A DNA stretch of 64,000 nucleotides from Xestospongia muta (lineage: Eukaryota > Porifera > Demospongiae > Haplosclerida > Petrosiidae), in contig OY848919.1 in NCBI GenBank assembly GCA_963693285.1, forward strand, positions 372,001-436,000. Direction: 5' to 3'. How positions within the stretch are numbered: the first letter of the stretch is position 1; each line of letters starts with the position of its first letter. The notes under the pieces are model-generated. The model saw only the letters and a program-made list of their open reading frames with translations, was not told where the DNA came from and did no database searches. This document shows, one piece after another, positions 20,705-42,247 of the stretch. The position numbers and the translations under genes are program-made.

Positions 20705-21852
20705 TTACCACCATTTTTCAAAGTGTAATTGATGGTCATGTAGTCCTAGTTTTTGAAGTCCATTAATTATCTCATTAATAAATAGGGGCGGACCACATAT
20801 GTAACATTTAAGTGACAGTTCTTGAGAGAAATGGGTCAAAGTTTTCCTCAAATCTTCCTCTTGTATTCTCCGATCTATCAAAAATAAATTACAATTATTG
20901 CTGATTACATAATGTATATCTCATCTCTAGAACTCCATACCCACATTCACTGTTGGTATGGGAATGAGACTACATCAGACAACAGAGGAAGTACAATGGC
21001 CATCTTACTTGTGATATTAGGAACATGACTCTCTTCTCTAGTTACAAAGTAATTAGCTGACACAGAACGGCAGCCATCTTGTAGATGATCGATATTATCC
21101 TATATTATCCAATAAATATATGTACTTAATAACGTCTATACAAACCTTGAAGATAAGTTCTTGCAAGTTACGAGCAGAATATAGAAGATGAGTTTGTAGG
21201 AATGTATCTCCTTGCACCTTTAATAAACTAACTTGATGTTGTAAAATGGAATAAATTGGATTGATACCAATACCACCTGCTATTAACAGGAGGTCCACAG
21301 GAGTTGAAGGGGTGGGGTCATAAAAGAAGTCTCCGCCTACTCTAATTTTTAATACACTTCCAATTTTACACTGAGTATGCATCCAATGTGTGGGTGGGTG
21401 ATCACTATATTGGATAGCTAATGTCAGCCTACCAGACTGTTCAAACAAGTTTGGAGAACAAGTCAAAGAATATCCACCAATAACATTATCTTGGTTTGGT
21501 ATATGGACATCCAACCTAAACGGATGACCATAATATCATTACCATTGTATTGATGACATACCATTGTCCAGCCTTGAAAGTGAGAGTGGGTGTGGCTTCT
21601 TTTAATACGAGTTCATAACCTTTGACAGTTGGTGAGAGCTTTGTTATGTCAGAGACCTCTACATCTAACAGAGACTGTCAAGGGAAATGTTATAATAGAA
21701 AGATAGTACATTATATAGTACTAGTACTGACATACATTGCTTCTGTAACTGTTGCTTGTTCTCTCAGGATGTGTACTTCCATTAGATATAGCCATTGCTC
21801 TGCTCCTTAATAATGAACTTCTAATTAAAAGACTGTATCTCAGAGCTAACAT
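20705..21852 (-). CDS. OXNAD1: OXNAD1-like mitochondrial NAD-binding oxidoreductase
   Basis: Five exons. The start at 21852 gives a classic mitochondrial presequence (MLALRYSLLIRSSLLRSR: Arg-rich, no acid). A flavin-binding ferredoxin-reductase-like domain follows (TFKAGQW, GGYSLTCSP, LTLAIQYSDHPPTHWMH), then the NAD-binding domain (LLIAGGIGINPIYSIL, LLYSARNLQEL, CYICGPP), and it ends HFEKWW, matching the OXNAD1 terminus. Exon 1 (to the donor after NSYRSN) splices in phase 0 to SLLDVEVSD. A later ATG at 21795 would remove the presequence and is less likely. The biochemical role of OXNAD1 is not settled. TOMM7 and ACAD8 lie upstream on the same strand. Confidence 0.9.
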
Positions 21853-22017
21853 AGTTAATTAACTATAATAGATTTTAATTATTATAATTATAGTGATTCA
21901 AATATCAATGATAATATAAACATTATATTAAATTTAATCACAATACAATAATTATTGATAATATTCTAATATTCTCCAGATATGATTGGTGGGTGTGGCC
22001 GTTATCATGCTGGTCAA

Positions 22018-22280
22018 TCACAGTATCCATAAAGCACTACATAAAAAGATTACATAATATGATGTAATGATATTGTCATATTTACTTAAATAATGAGGGT
22101 TCTGGTAACATAGGATCAGAGCTACCATGCTGTAACCCTACATAAAAGGGGGAGGAGCTATAATATATGATACGAAATATTAAAATAGTTCTCACCTAAA
22201 TAGAGAATTAAAGGAATCCAACTCCATTTAAATATAGTACGTGTTATAGAGAACACTACCATTAACCTCTGTCTCCACAT
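22018..22280 (-). CDS. TOMM7: TOMM7 mitochondrial import receptor subunit
   Basis: Three tiny exons (22196-22280, 22086-22137, 22018-22036) with GT-AG borders encode 51 residues. The core FKWSWIPLILYLGLQHGSSD, then PMLPEPSLFNALW, matches the Tom7 pattern of one tail-anchored helix around a W-x-x-I/F-P-L motif followed by P-E-P near the C-terminus. Tom7 is a small subunit of the TOM complex that modulates its assembly and PINK1 retention in the outer membrane. It is too short and too split to appear as an open frame. Length and motif spacing agree with human TOMM7 (55 residues). Confidence 0.85.
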
Positions 22281-22430
22281 GGCTACTGAGTAAATAGCTA
22301 TTAATAACTAGCCACACCCACCAATTTAATAAGTAATTAGATTTAGAACCTATATTCATAACCGGCCACACCCAACATGTCATTAGGAGTTGATAAATAA
22401 TTAAAATAATTAAGACATAAATATGACAAA

Positions 22431-24514
<2,084 letters not shown>

Positions 24515-24801
24515 GACACTTACTAAAATGGAGAGAGAAATAGACGTTAATGTAACTACATCTAATATTGTTATATACAGATAAATCATTTTGAAGAAAT
24601 TGGAGACTTTTCTAGTCAAGAGAGGATTAGATTATGTATAACAATACCTCTTGACTTTGCAGCGTAGTATACGGAACTGATTTTTAATTAGATTAATTTA
24701 TTCCTTATTACATTTGTACAGAAATTCTAGAACGTTTCCGTATACGTACGTAAACTATTCTGACCACGTGTATCCAGCAAATCCACCCAACAATACCTAT
24801 C
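24515..24801. promoter_or_regulatory. Divergent promoter region, ACAD8/RUVBL2
   Basis: 287 bp between opposite start codons. A CACGTG E-box at 24765-24770 sits 32 bp from the RUVBL2 ATG, at almost the same distance as the E-box before NME. TATA-like motifs are not obvious. Confidence 0.4.
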
Positions 24802-26889
<2,088 letters not shown>

Positions 26890-27020
26890 CTCCACCCACA
26901 AACTAAAAGGACACACTTATTCGCTCATAAAAGGTCCATCATGTGTTTAGGGGAACCCTTAATAACCTATCTAATTAATGGTTTAAAAATTGATGGGTAA
27001 TCATAATAAAATTAAGAGAG

Positions 27021-28655
27021 CTAAGCAGTAAGTATGGCAAATTTTTCATTAGAAGGTACATGGTTTATAACTAGTCTCCCATCATAACTGAGTGAAGCAA
27101 ATACCCAGGCATCAGTGGTACTCCATCTTACATTATATACACTATCTTCATGTTCTTCATATACTGCTATAACTTCATCACTTGGAGCTCTGGAATGGGA
27201 ATCAGTCTATAGAATAGAATTGAGTCTCAACTCACGGGACTGGTTCCTGGTTCTCATCATCTAAATGTCTAAGTGGCTCTGATGCTATACTGGCAACTCG
27301 TGAAAGTATTACCTATTTTAAATGTTATTAAAATGGGTGTGGTTTTGAGGGGGTGTGGTTGCTTACCTGACTATCACTACTTCCACTAAGTATTAATTGA
27401 TCATATGAGAAATTGTATTGCACAGACCACACCCAGTGGGAGTGGTCTTGACGAGATAGGAGAGGCTTTTCTAGTTTACGCCAGTCCCAAAATTGTATGT
27501 TACAGTCATCACCTCCAGATACAAAATAATAAGGACGATTTGGATTACAATCAATACAGCGAACACATGGTCCATGATAATGATCCAATAAGAGTTGAGT
27601 ACTACATTAATTATAAGGGTCATATGTTCATTAATTATAGGGGTTGTGTTCATTAATTATAGGGGTATGTACTCTATAATGAGTACATTTATATTAAGGA
27701 CAGGTTCTATAATTCCAATGATACTTCTAATAATTTACAGGTACCAGTTCTTAAAACTAATTAAATAAGGTAGCCCCTTAATATAACTAGATAATATTAC
27801 CTCTTAGTTCGTATGTCCCATGAGAAAAGAGCAGAGTCAGCAGTTATGAAGACCTGGTTATAATTGTGATGAGAATTCCAACACAGTGCTGAATAATTGA
27901 GGCGTCCCCTTGAATCAAGTTGTAATTTACTCATCTCCTGTGGTTTATCACCATCAATAGACCATAGACATATACTCGCTTTGTCATCAATTGTTACTAA
28001 CTGGTTCTGGAAACCGCTAGGATGCCAACATATTCTAAGAAAAGGATATATATATGAACGTCTTTACATGGACGACAGGACAAATGGATAGATAAAATAT
28101 CGTCACATACCTATGGACAATACCACCTGTCTTAAACATTCCTAAAGTTTCGATAGTACCCACGTCAGTCTCGTCAGGTGACTGACCATCTAGCTTAGCT
28201 AAACATGCGTGACGTATATATTCTCCATTTTCTAGACCTCCGTAGCAAACAGCAATAAGATCTTTATCAACATGACTTGTTGCTAAATCCCTATAACATA
28301 TGTGATACATGGACGTGACACAATGACCATATATGGACTATACCATATTTCTCCATTGGGATAAGGATAGACCATTTTATTAAGCACTCCTGTCTCATCA
28401 TCATAATCCACTAAGTGAATCTTATAAATACAAGGTAGTGGTTACATATTTAGGTTTAATTAGTGGGTGGAGTTTACTTGGTTCTCATTTCGAATGGTCA
28501 GTGTACCACAAAGAAACTGTATTCTGTCTGTTTCAGCTGCTCTGGCGGCTAATGCACGGCTCTATTGTCAAAGACAAAAGACAGAATGAGTTAATTGCGG
28601 GAAGTTATCTTACTTGGAATTCGAGTCCATGAATTAAAGGTGGTCTCTCAGACAT
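27021..28655 (-). CDS. EIPR1: EIPR1 (TSSC1) WD40 protein
   Basis: A WD-repeat gene of several exons. The start [14 protein letters not shown] parallels the EIPR1 N-terminus. The body has [58 protein letters not shown] and SGSSDSQ. The C-terminal block reads [35 protein letters not shown]1 binds the EARP and GARP tethering complexes and is needed for dense-core vesicle and endosome traffic. The start codon lies 125 bp from that of the tetraspanin gene in divergent orientation. No lesion was noticed, though I did not trace every intron border in the middle part. Confidence 0.9.
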
Positions 28656-28780
28656 GGCTGACTTGTACGGTTAATTAGAAATTTATTGTTGTTATGGTAT
28701 TAAAAGTAATTTCAAACATTCCAACACCATATCTGGAGAAGGACTAACTGATCGAGATTCCTGTTGGAGAATAGACAGAG

Positions 28781-29985
28781 ATGGCGTACGGTGAAAGTAA
28801 CGATTTTGGTTGGTGTAACTTGCTCATTAAGTTTGCACTATTTATCATGAACTTTCTAATCTGGGTAAACTCTAATGATAATAAATATAGAGTGTGTTAT
28901 ACTCTTCCTATTGTGTAGCTATTAGGATGTGGTCTGCTAGCAGCTGGTATCTTTGCTCAAATAGAAATTGGAACATTTAATCAAATTGGACTGGGAAGTG
29001 TTCTCTCAAGTCCAAGTATAATATTGATCATACTTGGTATAATCTTGTTTATCTTGGGACTATGTGGTTGCCTGGGGGCTTTGAGAGAGATCTTTATTCT
29101 CTTGGTTATTGTGAGTTTGTTTGTTATGAAGCATTTATGAGTTACTCTCTTCTAGTATGCAGTTGTTCTTACAATTATTGTACTCATTGAAGTTGGTTTA
29201 GCTGTAGCAATATATTTTCTACAAGATCGAGTGAGTAGGCGGGGTTTATTATTAATCACATGATTCTCACATGACTTTGATAGGCTAAAGAAACATTTAG
29301 TAACTCCTTGGAGACACCCATTGAGCGTTACTATGACGACGCTAACTTACAAGATCTTATTGACCTAGTTCAACAATATGTAAGATATTTGTTCTAAATA
29401 AAGCCCATTGATTTCTCTCTTAGTTTCAGTGTTGTGGTGCCAATAATCCCGATGACTGGCAAAGGAATGTTTACTTTAATTGTAGTAGTATTGCTTATCA
29501 GAGGTGTAGTGTTCCGTTCTCGTGTTGTGTACCGGTATGAATAGATGGATGGACAGAGAGAGATAATTCAAGCCTTTTTAGGATTAATTCGTAGATAGTG
29601 GTTACAAAATAAATGTCTTTTTCTAGGAAGATGGTATGGACAATGTCATTAATGTACAGTGTGGTTATCGTACTCTCAATGTGAATTCAGTAAGTACAAC
29701 ATACTAATTGTAATAATAATAATAATAATAATAATCTCTTTCTAGTCTCGATATTTGCAAGGAATTTATACAACAGGATGTGTTCCAGCTTTTGAGAAAC
29801 TATTTCAACAATACCTCTATTACGTTGCTGGTGTGGGTATCGGTATTCTTGTGTTTCAGTTAGTCAATATTATGCTAACAGCTGGACTTGCTATAGATGT
29901 ACGCAAAGAACAAAAAGCAATGAAACAAATTAAAAGGCAACAAGGACAACAAAAGAGACTTGATAAAGATATGGCCAAGCTGTAG
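28781..29985 (+). CDS. TspanC8-type tetraspanin
   Basis: Seven exons encode about 275 residues with four membrane segments. TM1 is in the LLIKFALFIMNFLIWLLGCG region, TM2 in SIILIILGIILFILGLCG, TM3 in AVVLTIIVLIEVGLAVAIYF and TM4 in YVAGVGIGILVFQLVNIML. The large extracellular loop holds FQCCGANNPDDW, YFNCSS, QRCSVPFSCCVP, VQCGY and TTGCVP: exactly eight cysteines including CCG. Eight-cysteine loops define the TspanC8 group (Tspan5, 10, 14, 15, 17, 33), which escorts ADAM10. The cytoplasmic tail is Lys/Gln-rich and charged. The Cys count is seen directly; the ADAM10 partnership is inferred from the family. Confidence 0.88.
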
Positions 29986-30294
29986 TCAAATGATGTCATA
30001 ACTTGTCTCTCAAAGTCCTAACATATCTCTCTGTTATACATGAACATGAACACTTTTTAAATATCTTTCTCCTTGTATACATATTTAGTGCACATTTAAA
30101 AAAGTTGTTGTATTTATTTCATGATTTTAAAAATATTATATATTGCTGGAAAGTCATTTAATAATTATTTATTGTTTTCAATTATTTATTTGGCTATGAA
30201 TCTCGTTAAAGATGCAATGTAATCTTTGATCTATTGTGTTCTCATGTACAATTCTATTGTTCTCATCTCTTTGATCTATTGTTATCACTTGTAG
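29986..30294. other. Spacer; no N-terminal RRM exon found
   Basis: AT-rich spacer between the tetraspanin stop and the first RNPC3 exon seen. A sequence CTATGAATCTCGTTAAAGAT at about 30193 resembles the right-end tail of the duplicated segments at 15516 and 19128 (CTATGAATCTCATTAACGAT). No RRM-like coding sequence is present. Confidence 0.5.
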
Positions 30295-31494
30295 TTCACA
30301 ACAGAAAACGAAAGCGGAAACAAGATGACAGTGATAATGAAGATGTTACTGAAACCATGGCAACAATCCCATACAAACAAAAAAAACTCTTCCAATCCCA
30401 AGAACAGAAGAACACACAGTAATCTAATGTACAATACAAGATGTTTATATCATTGATGTTAGATTAACAGTTACAAATGGTTGAGTTAGCCATCACCTAA
30501 TGATGATCAATCTCTTCCATAATTTAGTGACAAAATCAGTGGACCACACCCACTAACTGAATACCAGATAGTTCAAGAGAAAATGGACAAAGACATCAGG
30601 TGATGTACATGTCATGTGATTTTTATTATAGAGAGAAAGAATCAGGTGGAGAGAAATCAGAGGTACTCCACACAATGTATATCAATAATTTTGAATTGTT
30701 TATAATTAGAGTGTCGGCAGACAATCCTCATCACAAACGTCTTTTGAAACATTGATTTCTACTGATAAAGATCTAAAGAAGAACCTTCTACATCAGCCTA
30801 AGGGAGTTCAAAGTCTAGCTCACCAAATTGTAAAAGGTAACATAATAATTGGTTTATTTTATTAATTAAAATATAATTTATTAGAGAAACTTTTGTCTAA
30901 AAAACATCCTCAAAAACAGTATGTATAACTCAATTACTTTACAGCCATTATATTCTAATTAGATCATCTATAGCTCCACCCACTCAGTCATCTGACCACA
31001 CCCATCATGATATTGGAGCCAGTCAATGTCATAATGTGTCTGCTTTACTTCTACCAGTTGAAGTGATCAGTCGACATCGTCTTACTGTAGCTGAAATAAA
31101 ATCATTACCTCAGTTTAGAAATTATGAACCTGGTATTCCAAGCAACGTTAGTTAGCCACACCCTTTAATTAACTATGAGTCTTTTTTAATAGGTTTTATA
31201 CATAAAAAATATTCACTCAAAAGTGTCTGAAGATGATTTAATGGCTGTCTTTGGTCATTATGATCGTGGTAATGAAAGGGTTAAAATTAAACTAATGAAG
31301 AGTGGGCGTATGAGAGGGCAAGCATTTATTGAATTTAATAGTGAGTGATTTTTAGATGACTTAAGCAAATATTTTTTTTTATCACTTTAGCTATATCAAC
31401 AGCTTGTGATGCTCTAGAATTTGCTAATGGATTTTTAATGCATGATAAACCATTAGTTATCTGTTATGGTCACACAGCCCCACCTCTTAATTAA
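30295..31494 (+). CDS. RNPC3: RNPC3-like U11/U12 65K protein, 5' part missing
   Basis: Seven exons encode a Lys/Arg-rich linker (NRKRKRKQDDSD), then LTEYQIVQEKMD and FRNYEPGIPSN, and the C-terminal RRM with RNP2 LYIKNIHS and RNP1 MRGQAFIEF, ending at 31494. In the minor spliceosome, the C-terminal RRM of the 65K protein binds the U12 snRNA 3' stem-loop, which fits this domain. The usual N-terminal RRM, which contacts U11-59K, is not encoded: the tetraspanin gene ends 310 bp upstream and no RRM exon lies between. A shorter product starting at an internal ATG is possible. Otherwise the exons are intact and in phase. Confidence 0.75.
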
Positions 31495-31587
31495 ACAATA
31501 ATTTTTCAAAGAATAATATTTATAATTGCGCCAAAAGTATTCATAAAGTTAGTATACTGTCAAAATACTGAAAAATTACGGATCCAC

Positions 31588-34500
31588 ATGGAACTTGAGA
31601 GACTAGAAAGTGACCAGATTGGTTTCAGTGCAACAAGTCCTGGCCCGTTTGGAGAGAGAAGAAGTAAGTCCAATTTGTTCAATTGTCACTTCTCCTCTCT
31701 CCCTCTCTTTAGTTGTTTATACTGACTATACTGCATCAGGTAGGTAAGTCAGAACTAGATGTTTACCAAACCTAGTTGCCATGGTAACAACTTAGACCCC
31801 TTAAGTCTATTGAAGACTATATTGAGAGAGAAGTCTTACCACTGTATGCTAATACACATACTGGTACATCCTATTGTTCACGTCAAACTACTTACTTCAG
31901 AGAAGAGGCAAGGTGTGGTTATTTGGTGATTTATTAAGAATTAACTCTTGTGTTTTCATCTTTAGAGATATAATTCGTAGTGCAGTGAATGCATCAGATA
32001 ATGATTGTGTTATATTTGCTGGTAGTGGTTGTACTGGAGCTGTTCATAAATTAATACATGCACTTGAATTGAGATATGCATCGTCACCATTGGTTAGTAA
32101 TTTAACCTTTTATTAACTCTGCTGTTATATTATTTTATAGGTTGTGTTTGTAGGTCCTTTTGAACATCATTCTAATCTGTTGCCATGGCGAGAATTAGGT
32201 GCCAAAGTCAGTATCTTTATTAGATGCATGTGGTCATTATGATGTCATAATTAGATCGTCTGGATTAAAGAGGGAGACAATGGCTCCTTTGATTTAAATG
32301 ACCTTGAAGAGAAACTAAAAGTAATTAATAATAATAAATTAATTATTATAATATAATACAATCTAGTTATATGCTACATCTGAGGTCCAGTTGATAGGTG
32401 CCTTTAATGCGGCATCTAATCTCACTGGTGTCCTCACTGACACTGTCTCCGTATCTTGTATCTTTCATCGTTATGGGGGTGTGGTTTTCTGGGACTATGC
32501 TAGCTCAGGTAAAGTCTAGTTTAATGGATTTAATTAATTTTTATTTCAGCTCCTTATCTTGAAATTGATATGAACCCTATTGTAATTAGGTAAGTAATGT
32601 TGTCATGGCAACCAATACATTGTTACCACAGGAAAGATGCTGAGCTAGCTTACAAAGATGCTGTGTATTTTTCGATGCACAAGTTTGTGGGTGGACCTGA
32701 CAGTCCGGGAGTCTTGGTTGCTAAGAAACGTTTGTTTAAAAATTCAACTCCTGATCAATGTGGGGGCGGGACAGTGTTCTTTGTGAGTTGATTGTTAGTC
32801 ACAGCATCAGTTATATTAACACAGGTCACTCCTAGTAGTCACCATTACTTTAAAACATTAGAAATGAGAGAAGAGGGAGGTACCCCTAGTATAATTGGAT
32901 CAATACGAGCTGGTCTGGCTATGCAATTAAAACAGGTATGACCAGTTTTATATACAAGTTTATTGTTATTAACTTGTTTAATAATTAGTCTATTGGTCCT
33001 GCAACTATAGCTGCTAAAGAGAATGAAATATCTAAGTAAGTAAGGAGAGAGAGAGAGGTGTTATGTATGATGTCATCTGCAATAGTTACGTTTATTCAAA
33101 ATGGGAGAAGATACCAGAATTATATATAGTTGGACCTCCTCCACAGAATGTTTCTCGACTACCAATATTTTCTCTCATTTTTTTACATCCTCCCTCTGGA
33201 AAGTACCTCCATCATAACTTTGTTTGTACCTTGTTGTCTGACTTGTTTGGAGTACAGGCTAGGGGAGGATGCTCGTGTGCTGGGCCATATGCACAAGTAA
33301 GAACTCTAATTATACATATAATATTTCAATATTTCTATTGCTAGGCATTGTTGGGTATTAACGAATCATTAGCTGATAGGTATCGCTGTATAATTATGCA
33401 AGATAGGTGGGTGTGGTCATTAATGTTATTAAATTATGCTATAATTTTAGTCGACTTTTACAAGATCATATGAAAGTTTCTCATGAGCTCTCTGAGAGGG
33501 AGGTCCTCCGTCCTGGTATGACACGCCTCTCTTTTCCCTACTTTATGAGTCAAGAAGCTATTGACTATGTTGTGAAAGCTGTGTCAATGATTGCTATCCA
33601 CGGCTGGAAACTCCTCCCACAGGTCCATAACAATTCTGAGTCTACATTCTCAGGCTGTGTTCTAACATAGTCTCATTCCCATACTGGTATAATTTATACA
33701 ATATATTATTTTCTTTATATTTTAGTACCAGTTCAATCCAGAGACTGGGTTATTTCGATATTCGGATTATCATCCTGAATCAGAAAGAAAATGTCTGTCA
33801 GCTTTCACGTTTCGGCATAATCCTTCAGCCACACCCACTTCTATAGCACCTCCTAATTATCAGGTACATTAATAATGATATCATGTTTATTAATTTTATG
33901 TGTCTTAATAAATAGGAAACATTAAAAATTGCCGAGAGAATTTTTGACTCTGCCAATAAACTCAAGGTATACTTGACAATGCAAGTGCCTTTATAATTAG
34001 TGGGTGTGGTTTCACATCAGGCAGATACAAAACATCTTGGAGACCAGTCCTTGTTTTTATCAGAAGAGGCGGAGAACCTAAGGTGGTTTTTATTACCAAG
34101 TGAAGCACAGGAATATCTTTTAGGAGAAACCACACCTACTACCACACCTCCTCCATTTACTCCCAAGATTTATAAGGAATGTGATAGGGATATTGAACAG
34201 GTGGAGGAGATTGAACCAGATAAGATAAAACCTTCAGTTATTAAATTCCATCATCCACCAAAATCAATACTTAAACCAACAATGGAGGTAGGTGTGGTCT
34301 TAATAATAATGGGTGTGGTCAGACTTATAGATAGCGTGTGATATGTACTTAGGATGTACCTGTTATGATAATGGAGATATACATGTTGACATAATATGAG
34401 CTTTTGCTTTTCCCAACACAATCCATTTTCTTTAATATCTTTATCTGTTAATTGATAATAAGCTGGAACATATCTAATACTGTTGAAATAAATCGACTTT

Positions 34501-35573
34501 CTAACTCTTATCATTTATGTAGGCTATTGTTGAATACTCTATGATAGAAAATGGTGATAGAATATTAGTTTGTTTGTCAGGAGGCAAAGATTCTCTTTCT
34601 CTTCTCCATACTCTTAAACAATATCAATACATAGCCAAGTCTCAGGTAAAGTACATGTGGACATATATTGGACAGCTGTTATATTGTTATAAATATAAAG
34701 GGTGTCTTTTTTGAATTGGGAGCAGTCACAGTAGATCCTAAAAGCTCCGCCTACAATCCACGCCCATTAATTCCATATTTAAATAGTTTGGGTGTGCCTT
34801 ACTTCTTTGAGGAACAAGGTCAGTGTTGACTCCACCCTTTTGTTGAGTCATCCTCTTCCACATAGGTATCATGGATCAAGCAGCTGCCATTAATAATTTG
34901 GAATCAATTTGTAGTTTTTGTTCTCGTATGAAGAGAGGACGTCTTTATACTTGTGCTCGTCGAGAGGGATACAATGTCCTTGCATTAGGTCAACATTTAG
35001 ATGACCTGGCAGAAAGGTAAGTAGTCAAACCAGTTTAACCAGTTTAATTTAAGTGTTAACCTAATATACGTGCTCATAGATGACACAATAATATTATGTG
35101 ATTCAGTTCATAATAATCAAATATTTTTATCCACTTTAGTCTTTTAATGTCAATTTTTCACAATGGGTTCTTGCGGACTATGAAAGCTAATTACACAATC
35201 CAGTAAGTTCTAACCTTGCCCACTAACCACACCCACTTATTTTACTACTAGAAAAGGTGACCTTAGAATCATACGACCACTAGTTTATGTAAGAGAAAAG
35301 GAATTAAATTTATTTGCTAAACAAGCTCCTTTACCAGTCATAGCAGAGAACTGTCCTGCATGCTTTACAGCTCCCAAGGTAACCATGGTAACCAATAACT
35401 AGTTACGTAATGTGATGTCATAATAGGAACGTGAACGTATGAAGCAGCTGTTAGCTGCACAAGAACTGCTTTTTCCTAATTTATTTAACAGTCTCTGTAC
35501 AGCCATGAGGCCATTAATGTCATGTAAACTGGAACAAGACAATATTATTGAAGACAACAATGATGATGTATAA
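31588..35573 (+). CDS. Cysteine desulfurase-like / TtcA-like tRNA thiolase fusion
   Basis: About 23 exons give one frame of roughly 870 residues. Residues 1 to about 470 form a class V aminotransferase (IscS/CsdA-like): YTDYTASGR near the N-terminus, AGSGCTGA, the PLP lysine in [10 protein letters not shown], and the persulfide cysteine in [11 protein letters not shown] linker of about 150 residues (Pro/Thr-rich, then [10 protein letters not shown]) leads in phase 0 to a PP-loop ATPase: [14 protein letters not shown], the CSFC pair with [37 protein letters not shown] and a third Cys in AENCPACF. These are the ATP loop and three Fe-S cysteines of TtcA, which makes 2-thiocytidine in tRNA. The sulfur donor and user would be one polypeptide. 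Introns throughout argue against bacterial contamination. Confidence 0.88.
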
Positions 35574-35775
35574 ATTTAATAACTCAACTTGAAATGATGT
35601 ATAAATAATTTAATAACTCAACTTGAAATGATCTATAAATAATTCAATAACTCAACTTGAAATAGTTATATTTTTGTGTCTAAATATGTTGTTATTTAAA
35701 TGCAAAAAAATCCCTAATGTTGCTTGACTACTAAACAATGCACAAGACTTGTTCTAATGACAATAGGCACTTGTC
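35574..35775. repeat. Three-copy 31-34 bp tandem repeat in 3' spacer
   Basis: AATAACTCAACTTGAAATGAT recurs three times between 35577 and 35660, just after the fusion-gene stop. The repeat may fall in its 3' UTR. The rest of the spacer up to the ABC gene stop is AT-rich. Confidence 0.85.
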
Positions 35776-41982
<6,207 letters not shown>

Positions 41983-42247
41983 TGCTAAGAAAGTCTTCAA
42001 GTAAGTGCTGTTTTAATTTTTAATAATACCCCTTGAAACGTAAAAAGCAAAAAGTCAAAAATAGCCGAGTGTATAACGCCTTTTATACACTTTCTGAGCA
42101 CGACCACGTGCTACCGATGATGTTATAATATTAAAGATATTCATTACCCAGACGCTAATTAATTAAATTTCTATTGTTTCAAGTTGACAGCAAGCAGAGC
42201 TATAATCTAACACTTTTAGGTTACACAAATAACACCACCTTAGCAAT

